Shown here: in pieces, positions 51,430 through 58,526 of the stretch
Layout: each line of letters opens with the position of its first letter
Numbering within the stretch: position 1 is the stretch's first letter
DNA from: Cellulomonas pakistanensis
GTDB lineage: Bacteria > Actinomycetota > Actinomycetes > Actinomycetales > Cellulomonadaceae
NCBI RefSeq assembly: GCF_016862755.1
Contig: NZ_BONO01000012.1
Span: 1 to 64,000 of the forward strand
Length of the DNA stretch: 64,000 nt
Reading direction: 5' to 3'
Made by a program: the position numbers and the translations under genes
The notes under the pieces: model-generated
What the model was told of the DNA's origin: nothing
The model's database searches: none
What the model saw: only the letters and a program-made list of their open reading frames with translations

Positions 51430-51493
51430 CACCGAGTGTCCAGAAACCGGACCGGTAAGTCCCGGATGTCCAGGCGTTTCTGGACACTCGGTG
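51430..51493. repeat. Long intergenic palindrome
   Basis: CACCGAGTGTCCAGAAAC (51430-51447) and GTTTCTGGACACTCGGTG (51476-51493) are a perfect 18-base inverted repeat. A second, inner short stem (CCGGAC/GTCCCGG) sits in the 28-base loop. It lies between two convergent genes, so termination is one possible role. Confidence 0.75.
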
Positions 51494-51495
51494 CA

Positions 51496-51660
51496 TCACC
51501 GCCGGCGCCGCCGGACGACGGCGGTCCACGCGCGGTGGGCGCGACGGCCTCGGGGCGGTCGGGACGGCACCTGCGGCGCGTCCGGGAGCGCGCTGCGGGC
51601 GTCGGTGAGCACCGCGCGCCGGGACAGCAGCAGCGCGAGCTGGGGCTGGTCGAAGGTCAT
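51496..51660 (-). CDS. Small basic hypothetical protein
   Basis: A 54-residue protein: TFDQPQLALLLSRRAVLTDA, then a Pro-rich middle and the Arg-rich end HRAWTAVVRRRRR. GAGGAGG lies 6 bases before the ATG, so it is likely translated. It shares its short N-terminal form with small proteins often found near sigma-factor genes; function unknown. Confidence 0.6.
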   Translation of the reverse strand: MTFDQPQLALLLSRRAVLTDARSALPDAPQVPSRPPRGRRAHRAWTAVVRRRRR

Positions 51661-51841
51661 GGCGTGCCTCCTCGGGATCGGTCGGACCGGCGTCGCGCCG
51701 GCCCGCACCCGCCCGACGCACCGCCCCGTGCCGCGGGACACCCCTCGACCGGGGGCCACCGCGGGCCGGATGATGCCGGGGTGTCCTCGTGGGGCGCGCC
51801 GGTGCGTCGTGCTGGTGACAGAACGACACCGAGGAGGAGCC

Positions 51842-52531
51842 ATGACGTTCGTGACGTTCGTGCGGGTGGGACCCGATGCCGCGCCCACCGCCGAGGAGGC
51901 CGACCCCGCCGCGTGGGTCGAGCGGGCGGACCGCGCCGGCCGGCGGGAGGGGCACCGCCTGGCCGAGGCGGACACCGCCACGACGGTGCGGGTGCGGGAC
52001 GGGCGCGTGCTCGTGTCCGACGGACCGTTCGCGGAGTACAAGGAGCTGGTCGGCGGCTTCGACGTGCTCGACGTGCCCGACCTGGACGCGGCGGTCGCCC
52101 TCGCGGCCGAGCACCCCGCGGCGCGGTTCGGCGCGATCGAGGTCCGGGAGGTGTGGCCGTTCGACGGGTCCGCGGCGGACGGGCACGTGCTCGCGCCGGA
52201 GGACGCGGGCGCCGGCCACTACCTGCTGCTGATGGGCGAGGTGCCCGACGGGTCGCCGCACCCGGACGAGCCGCCGACGGCGTGGGCGCGGGTGCACCGC
52301 GGCACCGACCTGGGCGGCCACCGGCTGCGCCCGCCCGCCGAGGCCCGGACGGTACGGGTGCGCGACGGCCGGACCGTCGTCGCGCACGGCCCCTACGCCG
52401 AGGTCGCGGAGCAGGTGGCCGGGGTCGCGATGATCGCCGCGCCGGACCTGGACGCCGCGCTCGACGCCGCGGCCCGGCACCCGGCCGCCGCGGCCGGCGC
52501 CGTCGAGGTCCGGCCGCTCTGGCAGCCGTGA
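51842..52531 (+). CDS. Tandem YCII (DGPF) domain protein
   Basis: A 229-residue protein of two YCII-related modules. The first has RVLVSDGPFAEYKELVGGFD with the DGPF signature and the second has RTVVAHGPYAEVAEQVAGVA, which is degenerate. DGPF proteins are encoded next to ECF42 sigma factors. Its stop overlaps the sigma factor start by 4 bases (GTGA), so the two are coupled. It may modulate the sigma factor, but this is not established. Confidence 0.9.
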   Translation: MTFVTFVRVGPDAAPTAEEADPAAWVERADRAGRREGHRLAEADTATTVRVRDGRVLVSDGPFAEYKELVGGFDVLDVPDLDAAVALAAEHPAARFGAIEVREVWPFDGSAADGHVLAPEDAGAGHYLLLMGEVPDGSPHPDEPPTAWARVHRGTDLGGHRLRPPAEARTVRVRDGRTVVAHGPYAEVAEQVAGVAMIAAPDLDAALDAAARHPAAAAGAVEVRPLWQP

Positions 52532-53892
52532 CCGCGGTCGACGACGCGCTCGTCCGCGCGTTCCGGGACGAGTGGGGGCGGGTCGTGGCGACGACGATCC
52601 GGGTGACGGGCGACTGGGCGCTCGCGGAGGACTGCGCCCAGGACGCGTTCGCCGCGGCGACCCGCACCTGGCCCCGGGACGGCGTGCCCGACCGCCCCGG
52701 GGCGTGGCTCACGACGGCGGCGCGCCGCAGCGCCCTGGACCGGCTGCGCCGGGCGGGCACCGAGGCGCGGCGGCTGGCGGAGGTGGCAGCGGCGGTGGCG
52801 GTCGACGCGGTGCCCGGTCCGGAGCCGGGCGACCCCCGGGACCTCCCCGACGACCGGCTCGCGCTGATCGCGACCTGCTGCCACCCGGCCCTCGCGCTGG
52901 AGGTGCAGGTGGCGCTGACGCTGCGGACCGTGTGCGGGCTGACCGTCGCGGAGATCGGGCGGGTGTTCGGCGCGTCGGAGGCGGCGACCGCCAAGCGGTT
53001 GGTCCGCGGTCGCCGGAAGATCGCCGACGCCCGGATCCCGTACCGGGTCCCGCCCGCCGACCGGCTGCCCGAGCGGCTGGACGGGGTGCTCGCGGTGGTC
53101 TACCTGCTGTTCTCGGAGGGGTACACCGCGAGCGCCGGGGCCGACCTGCTGCGGCTGCGGCTGTGCGACGAGGCGGTGCGGCTCGCCCGGCTGGTCGCGC
53201 GCCTGGTCCCGGACGACCCCGAGGTGCGGGGCTGCCTGGCCCTCGTGCTCCTGCAGGACGCGCGGCGGGCCGCCCGGACGGACGACGCCGGCGACCTGGT
53301 GCCGCTGGAGGACCAGGACCGCGGGCGGTGGGACGCCGCGGCCACCGCCGAGGGGCTGGCGGCGCTGGCCGCCGGGGACCGGCTCGTGGCCCGGGGCGGC
53401 CGGGCCGGGCCGTACCTGGTGCAGGCGCGGATCGCGGCCGCGCACGCCACGGCGCCGTCGGCGGCGGCCACCGACTGGGCGGCGATCGCGGCGGCGTACC
53501 GCGAGCTGCTGCGGCTCGCGCCGTCGCCGTTCGCGGGGCTCGCGGGCGCGGTGGCCACCGGGATGGCCGACGGGCCGGACGCCGGGCTCGCGGCGCTGGA
53601 CGCGGTGGCGGGCGACGCCCGGCTGGCCGGCAGCCACTACGTCCCGGCGGCGCGGGCGGACCTGCTGCGCCGGGCGGGCCGGGCCGCGGAGGCCGCGGAC
53701 GGGTACCGGGACGCGCTGGGGCTGGTCCGCAACGAGGCGGAGCGCCGCTACCTCGCGCGCCGGCTGGCCGAGGTCGCGGGAGCGCGGGACGTCGAGCCCG
53801 CCCTCAGCCCTCCCGCTCCGGCGACGGGTCCGGGATCTCTCCCGGGCGGTAGCGGGGCAGCCGGCTCGCGGGCAGCACCGCGGTCGCGCTGA
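52528..53892 (+). CDS. ECF42-like RNA polymerase sigma factor
   Basis: A 454-residue extracytoplasmic-function sigma factor of the ECF42 type. Region 2 is ALAEDCAQDAFAAATRTW and WLTTAARRSALDRLRR; region 4 is TLRTVCGLTVAEIGRVFGAS and ATAKRLVRGRRKI. A C-terminal extension of about 230 residues with helical repeats (AVVYLLFSEGYTASAGADLL, DEAVRLARLVARLVPDDPEV) replaces an anti-sigma factor in this family. The DGPF partner is fused by overlap upstream. The last 28 or so residues overlap the 3' end of the convergent MFS gene for 89 bases. Confidence 0.92.
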   Translation: MTAVDDALVRAFRDEWGRVVATTIRVTGDWALAEDCAQDAFAAATRTWPRDGVPDRPGAWLTTAARRSALDRLRRAGTEARRLAEVAAAVAVDAVPGPEPGDPRDLPDDRLALIATCCHPALALEVQVALTLRTVCGLTVAEIGRVFGASEAATAKRLVRGRRKIADARIPYRVPPADRLPERLDGVLAVVYLLFSEGYTASAGADLLRLRLCDEAVRLARLVARLVPDDPEVRGCLALVLLQDARRAARTDDAGDLVPLEDQDRGRWDAAATAEGLAALAAGDRLVARGGRAGPYLVQARIAAAHATAPSAAATDWAAIAAAYRELLRLAPSPFAGLAGAVATGMADGPDAGLAALDAVAGDARLAGSHYVPAARADLLRRAGRAAEAADGYRDALGLVRNEAERRYLARRLAEVAGARDVEPALSPPAPATGPGSLPGGSGAAGSRAAPRSR

Positions 53893-55441
53893 CCCCGGCG
53901 AGCACGAGCAGCCCGAGCCGCAGGGCGTTCAGCCGCGCCTCCTCGTTCAGCGCCACCGCGGCCTCGACCTGCGCGGGGTCGGCGTCCGTCCCGGCGAGGA
54001 CCTCGCGGAGCTCGTCGTTGCTGACGAAGTTCACGGCGTCCAGGTCGACCTGCGCGACGAGGCCGGGCGGCAGCTCGGGGTGCTCGACCACCGCGCGGCC
54101 GACGTTCACCGACAGGATCGTCACCAGCAGCGCGCCGACCAGCGCGGTGCCGACCGCCGAGGCCAGGTTCTGCGTGGTCCCGCGGATCGAGCCGACGTCG
54201 CCCGCCAGGTGCTTCGGGACGGCGGTGACCAGCACGTTGAACACCAGGGTCACGAGCGCGCCCTGCCCGACGCCGAACACGAGGAGCCCGAGGACCGTCG
54301 GGAGCGTCTCCCAGTTGTTGGTGACCACCAGCGACAGCCACGCGAGCGCGACGGTGGTGAGCGTGAACCCGAAGACGCCGATCACCTTCGGGCTGAACCG
54401 GCCGTAGAACCGCACGACCAGGGTCGCCGTGACGAACACCGTGAGGTTGAACGGCATCATCGCGAGCGCCGTGTCGAACGGCGTGCGGCCCTGCACGATC
54501 TGGATGTACAGCGGCACGGTGAAGTTGAGCGCGGCCTCCAGCGCGACCACCACGAACATCGCGTAGACGGCGGCGCGCTCGCTCGGCCGGGCGAGCACCC
54601 GCAGGTCGACCAGCGGCGTCCGGCCCGACGCGGCGCGTCGGCGGGTCCACCAGAAGAACGTCTGCCCGAGGACCACCCCGGTGACCACGAGCAGCGGCGC
54701 GGGCGACACCCCGGCGACGCTGAAGGGCGCGTCGTCCGTGGCCACCAGCGGCCCCCAGGCGTTGAGGTTGTTGAACCCCAGCGTGAGCAGCACGACCGCC
54801 AGGCCGATGAGGACGGAGGCGACCAGGTCGATCCGCACCTCGCGGTCCCCGCCGTCGGACCGCAGCCGGGTGCTCAGCACCAGCACGGCGACCGCGAGCG
54901 CCAGCACCACCCCGAACACCGGCCGCCAGCCCACGAGCGTCCCGAGCGCGCCGCCGACGAAGAACGCCGTGACCCCGGAGATCGCCCGGGCCGACCCGAG
55001 GGAGCCGACCGCGGTCGCCTGCTGCGCCCCGCGGTAGTTCTCGGCGATCAGCGCGACGAGCGACGGCACGATGATCGCCGCGGACGCACCCGCGAGCGCC
55101 TGCCCGGCGATCGCCCACCCGACGCTCGGCGACAGGATCATCAGCAGCGCCGACGCCGCGAACGTCGCCACCATGACCCGGAACATCAGCACCCAGCCGA
55201 CGCGCTGCCCGAGCTTCGCGCCGGTCATCACCAGGGCCGCGACCGTCAGGCCGTAGACGACGATCGTCGAGCCGACGACGGTCGGCGGGACCCCGAAGTC
55301 CTCGACCATGCCGCCCAGGGAGACGGGCAGGGCGGCGACGTTGAACGACATGAGGACCTGCGCCAGGAACAGGCTCGCCATCGGCACCCAGGACCGGCGC
55401 TCCTCGGCCGTCGTCGCGCCACGGGTCTCGGTGCTCGTCAT
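53804..55441 (-). CDS. MFS transporter, 14-helix DHA2 type
   Basis: A 545-residue multidrug-type exporter. ASLFLAQVLMSFNVAALPVS is the first helix; TGAKLGQRVGWVLMFRV is the A motif region; GSARAISGVTAFFVGGALGTLVGW holds the C motif. A large external loop of about 60 residues lies before the last helix. The ATG overlaps the glutaminase stop by 4 bases (ATGA). Co-translation with glutaminase is odd for a drug exporter and suggests acid or amino acid-related function. Confidence 0.92.
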   Translation of the reverse strand: MTSTETRGATTAEERRSWVPMASLFLAQVLMSFNVAALPVSLGGMVEDFGVPPTVVGSTIVVYGLTVAALVMTGAKLGQRVGWVLMFRVMVATFAASALLMILSPSVGWAIAGQALAGASAAIIVPSLVALIAENYRGAQQATAVGSLGSARAISGVTAFFVGGALGTLVGWRPVFGVVLALAVAVLVLSTRLRSDGGDREVRIDLVASVLIGLAVVLLTLGFNNLNAWGPLVATDDAPFSVAGVSPAPLLVVTGVVLGQTFFWWTRRRAASGRTPLVDLRVLARPSERAAVYAMFVVVALEAALNFTVPLYIQIVQGRTPFDTALAMMPFNLTVFVTATLVVRFYGRFSPKVIGVFGFTLTTVALAWLSLVVTNNWETLPTVLGLLVFGVGQGALVTLVFNVLVTAVPKHLAGDVGSIRGTTQNLASAVGTALVGALLVTILSVNVGRAVVEHPELPPGLVAQVDLDAVNFVSNDELREVLAGTDADPAQVEAAVALNEEARLNALRLGLLVLAGVSATAVLPASRLPRYRPGEIPDPSPEREG

Positions 55442-56451
55442 GCGGGGGTCCTCCGGTCGGCGGCGTGGGCGGCGGACGCGAACACGTTGAGGCCGAGCGT
55501 GCGGCTGAGGTGCGCCGTCGCCAGCCGGCCGCGCACGCTGTTCCCGGCCGGGTCGATCGGCGGGGAGAACGTGCCGATCGCGCCCTTGCCCGGGGCGATC
55601 GCGACGATCCCGCCCGAGACGCCGGACTTGGCCGGGACCCCGATCTCGAACAGCCACTCCCCCGACCGCTCGTACATGCCGGTCGCGGCCAGCACCGCCA
55701 GCGTGTCGCGGCAGACCTGCGCGGAGACGACGCGCTCGCCGGTGACCGGGTGCACGCCGCCGTCCGCGAGCGTCGCGCCCATCACGGCGAGGTCGCGCGC
55801 GGTGACCCGGATCGCGCACTGGCGGGTGTAGACGTCGACGACCTCGAGCGGGTCGGCGTCGATGCGCCCGTAGCTCTCCAGCAGCCGGGCGATCGCGCGG
55901 TTGCGCTGGTTGGTCGCCGCCTCGGACTCGTAGACCACCGGGTCGACCTCGAGCGTGCGGCCGGCGAACCGCGCCAGGCCCGCGGCGAGGTGCGCCCACT
56001 GCTCGTCGGGCGTGCCGCCGGGCAGCAGCGCCGTCGTGGCGATCGCCCCGGCGTTGACCATCGGGTTCATCGGGTGCCCGTCGTTCAGCTCGACCGCGAT
56101 GACCGAGTTGAACGGGAGCCCGGTGTTGTTCACGCCGACCCGGTCGCGCACCACCTCGTGCCCGTACGCCTCGCAGACCAGCGCGTAGACGAACGCCTTG
56201 GAGATCGACTGGATGGTGAACGCCGCGTCCGCATCGCCCGCGGCGTGCAGATCGCCCGAGGTCTCCGCGACGACGACGCCGAACAGCCGCGGGTCCGCCT
56301 CGGCCAGCACGGGGATGTAGTCGGCCACGGCCCCCTCGGCGCGGTCGCGGTGGCGGGCGTGCGCCTCCTGCACCAGCTCCTCGACCCGGTCCCAGCCGGG
56401 CAGCCGCCCGGTCGAGACCGCCTGCGCCACGTCGCCGACCTCGTCGCTCAC
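55438..56451 (-). CDS. glsA: Glutaminase
   Basis: A 337-residue glutaminase of the serine-dependent beta-lactamase-like fold, converting glutamine to glutamate and ammonia. AAFTIQSISKAFVYALVCEA contains the SxxK catalytic motif; GLPFNSVIAVEL, NPMVNAGAIATTALL, YESEAATNQRNRAIARLLES and PAKSGVSGGIVAIAPGKGAI follow in the normal order. GTG at 56451 has GGAGGG just upstream. It is coupled to the MFS gene and may support acid tolerance by ammonia release. Confidence 0.95.
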   Translation of the reverse strand: MSDEVGDVAQAVSTGRLPGWDRVEELVQEAHARHRDRAEGAVADYIPVLAEADPRLFGVVVAETSGDLHAAGDADAAFTIQSISKAFVYALVCEAYGHEVVRDRVGVNNTGLPFNSVIAVELNDGHPMNPMVNAGAIATTALLPGGTPDEQWAHLAAGLARFAGRTLEVDPVVYESEAATNQRNRAIARLLESYGRIDADPLEVVDVYTRQCAIRVTARDLAVMGATLADGGVHPVTGERVVSAQVCRDTLAVLAATGMYERSGEWLFEIGVPAKSGVSGGIVAIAPGKGAIGTFSPPIDPAGNSVRGRLATAHLSRTLGLNVFASAAHAADRRTPA

Positions 56452-56622
56452 GCGCCCTCCGCCCGTCGCCTGCCCCGCGGCCGATCGTGGCACGCGGCCC
56501 GCCGGACGTACAGGGCGTCCTCGCGCCCGCTCGGCGTGCGGTCCCGTGGCGCGCGCGTAGCGTGGCGGTGACGCGCGGCCGCGTCGCCCGCGGCCGTCAC
56601 CGTTCGATCGAGGGAGACCGGC

Positions 56623-56847
56623 ATGACCACCACCCCCGACCCCCGGCACGAGCACACCGGGACGCCGAGCGAGCCGCCGACGCGCCCGTCGAGCCCGGGC
56701 CCCGACCCGGACGACGTCAACCAGCCGGACGAGGCCGCGCACCCGACGCACGGCACCGGCGCGGCGACGGGCGCGGGCACGGGCACGGGCACGGGCACGA
56801 CGCAGCCGACCAGCCCCGGCCCGGACCCGGACGACATCAACCGCTGA
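56623..56847 (+). CDS. Small disordered repeat protein
   Basis: A 74-residue Pro/Asp/Gly/Thr-rich protein with no hydrophobic core. SSPGPDPDDVNQ and TSPGPDPDDINR form an internal duplicate, and between them is a Gly-Thr run encoded by a short hexanucleotide repeat (gggcac). GAGGGAGA precedes the ATG. Probably disordered; function unknown. Confidence 0.55.
   Translation: MTTTPDPRHEHTGTPSEPPTRPSSPGPDPDDVNQPDEAAHPTHGTGAATGAGTGTGTGTTQPTSPGPDPDDINR
56773..56799 (+). repeat. Hexanucleotide repeat within the small disordered protein
   Basis: About four and a half units of GGGCAC encode the Gly-Thr run. Slippage here would change the protein length in steps of two residues without changing frame. 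Confidence 0.6.
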
Positions 56848-56860
56848 CGCCGGCCGAGGC

Positions 56861-56915
56861 GCACGAGACACGTCGAGGGTGCCCACACTGAGGGCACCCT
56901 CGACGTGTCTCGTGC
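56861..56915. repeat. Intergenic palindrome, dispersed family copy 3
   Basis: A perfect 24-base inverted repeat: the left arm starts GCACGAGACACGTCGAGGGT (56861) and ends at 56884, the right arm is 56892-56915, and the loop is ACACTGA. It matches copy 1 (14430-14492) in the outer arm and the centre. It lies between two plus-strand genes, so it could end transcription only of the first. Confidence 0.8.
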
Positions 56916-57059
56916 ACCCGCGCGGGACGCCCGCCGGAACCGATCGGGGCGCTCGCGCGTTCGAGACAGGACGAAAGCCGCGGATCGCCCGCGCGCACGC
57001 CCCCGGCGCGCGCCGCCGGCTCGTGGTCCCCCGACGATGCGATCCTGGAGTCCACCGCC

Positions 57060-57788
57060 GTGAGCACCACCCTGCCGGCCGCCGCCCTCGCGCCCGCCCG
57101 CACCCCCGCCGCCGTCGACCCGGCGACCGGCCACGAGTACGAGGGCTTCATCGGCTGGGTCCTCGACCTCATGGAGACGCTGGGCGAGGTCGGCGTCGGC
57201 GCGGCCGTCTTCATCGAGACGTTCGTGCCGCCCATCCCGTCCGAGGCGGTCCTGCCCGGCGCCGGGTTCCTCGCCTACGACGGCCGGATGAACCTGTGGT
57301 GGGCGATCCTCGCCGCCACCGCCGGCGCGATCCTCGGCGCCTGGATCTGGTGGCTCCTCGGCGCCTGGCTCGGCCGGGACCGCACGCGCGCCCTGGTCGC
57401 GCGGATCCCGCTGCTCGACGCCGAGGACTTCGACAAGGCCGAGCGGTTCTTCGTCCGGTGGGGCCCGGTCGCGGTGCTCGTCGGGCGGTGCGTGCCGCTG
57501 GTGCGGAGCTTCATCTCCATCCCCGCCGGCATCGAGCGGATGCCGTTCTGGGCGTTCACCGCGTACACCGCGATCGGGTCGGCCGTCTGGAACGCCATCT
57601 GGATCGGGCTCGGGTACGCCTTCGGCCCCGCGATCCGGCCGGTGCTGGCGGAGTGGAGCGGCGTGCTGTCGAACGCCGTCCTCGTCGCCATCGCGGCGGC
57701 GTGCCTGTGGTTCGTGGTCGCGCGGCTGCGGAAGCTGCGGCGGCTGCGCCGCGAGCGCGAGGCCGACCCGGCGGTCGCCGGGGACTGA
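57060..57788 (+). CDS. DedA-family membrane protein
   Basis: A 242-residue DedA/VTT-domain protein, probably a lipid scramblase-type flippase of undecaprenyl phosphate or a proton-coupled transporter. AAVFIETFVPPIPSEAVLP is the family motif with its re-entrant helix Glu; VAVLVGRCVPLVRSFISIPAG has the conserved Arg; several helices follow. GTG at 57060. It is followed by the convergent kdpE 24 bases later. Confidence 0.92.
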   Translation: MSTTLPAAALAPARTPAAVDPATGHEYEGFIGWVLDLMETLGEVGVGAAVFIETFVPPIPSEAVLPGAGFLAYDGRMNLWWAILAATAGAILGAWIWWLLGAWLGRDRTRALVARIPLLDAEDFDKAERFFVRWGPVAVLVGRCVPLVRSFISIPAGIERMPFWAFTAYTAIGSAVWNAIWIGLGYAFGPAIRPVLAEWSGVLSNAVLVAIAAACLWFVVARLRKLRRLRREREADPAVAGD

Positions 57789-57812
57789 ACGCCGCCGGGC
57801 CGCGGCCCCGCG

Positions 57813-58526
57813 TCAGCCGGGAGCCCCGGCCGCCGCGGCGCTGCCGTCCGGGTCGAACCGGTACCCCATCCCCTGCTCGGTCAGCAGGTACCGCGGCCGG
57901 GCGGGCTCGGGCTCGAGCTTCTTGCGCAGCTGCGACAGGTACAGCCGCAGGTAGCCGGAGCTGGTCACGTGCGTGGCGCCCCAGATCTCCGACAGGATCG
58001 TCTGCCGCGTGACGAGCCGCCCCGGGTGCCGCACCAGGATCTCCAGCACCTGCCACTCGGTCGGCGTCAGGTGCACGGCGCCCGCCCCGGCGCGCGTGAC
58101 CAGCCGGCGCGCCAGGTCGACCGTGACGTCGCCGAAGGTCACCGTCGGGCCCTCGTCGCCCTCCGCGGGCGTCGAGCGCCGGCCGAGGGCCCGCAGCCGC
58201 GCGAGCAGCTCCTCGAGGTCGAACGGCTTGGTGACGTAGTCATCGGCACCGGCGTCGAGCGCCTCCACCGTGTCGTCCGACCCCGTCCGGCCCGAGACGA
58301 CGAGGACCGGCGCCTGCGTCCAGCCGCGCAGGGACTGGATCAGGGCGATGCCGTCGACCCGCGGCATCCCGAGGTCGACCAGGTACAGGTCGGGCCGGTG
58401 CGCGGCGGCCTGGGCGATCGCCTCGGCCCCGTCGGACGCGGTGAGCACGGTGTACCCGCGGGCGCGCAGGGTGATGCGCAGGGCGCGCAGGATCTGGGCG
58501 TCGTCGTCGGCGATCAGGATCTTCAC
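57813..58526 (-). CDS. kdpE: KdpE response regulator
   Basis: A 237-residue OmpR-type regulator. The receiver has DDD at 7-9 and phosphoacceptor Asp51 in YLVDLGMPRVDG; the C-terminal winged helix has VHLTPTEWQVLEILVRHPGR and ATHVTSSGYLRLYLSQLRKK, with the GMGYRF end. GTG at 58526 overlaps the kdpD stop by 4 bases. It activates the kdp operon when potassium is scarce. Confidence 0.95.
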   Translation of the reverse strand: MKILIADDDAQILRALRITLRARGYTVLTASDGAEAIAQAAAHRPDLYLVDLGMPRVDGIALIQSLRGWTQAPVLVVSGRTGSDDTVEALDAGADDYVTKPFDLEELLARLRALGRRSTPAEGDEGPTVTFGDVTVDLARRLVTRAGAGAVHLTPTEWQVLEILVRHPGRLVTRQTILSEIWGATHVTSSGYLRLYLSQLRKKLEPEPARPRYLLTEQGMGYRFDPDGSAAAAGAPG

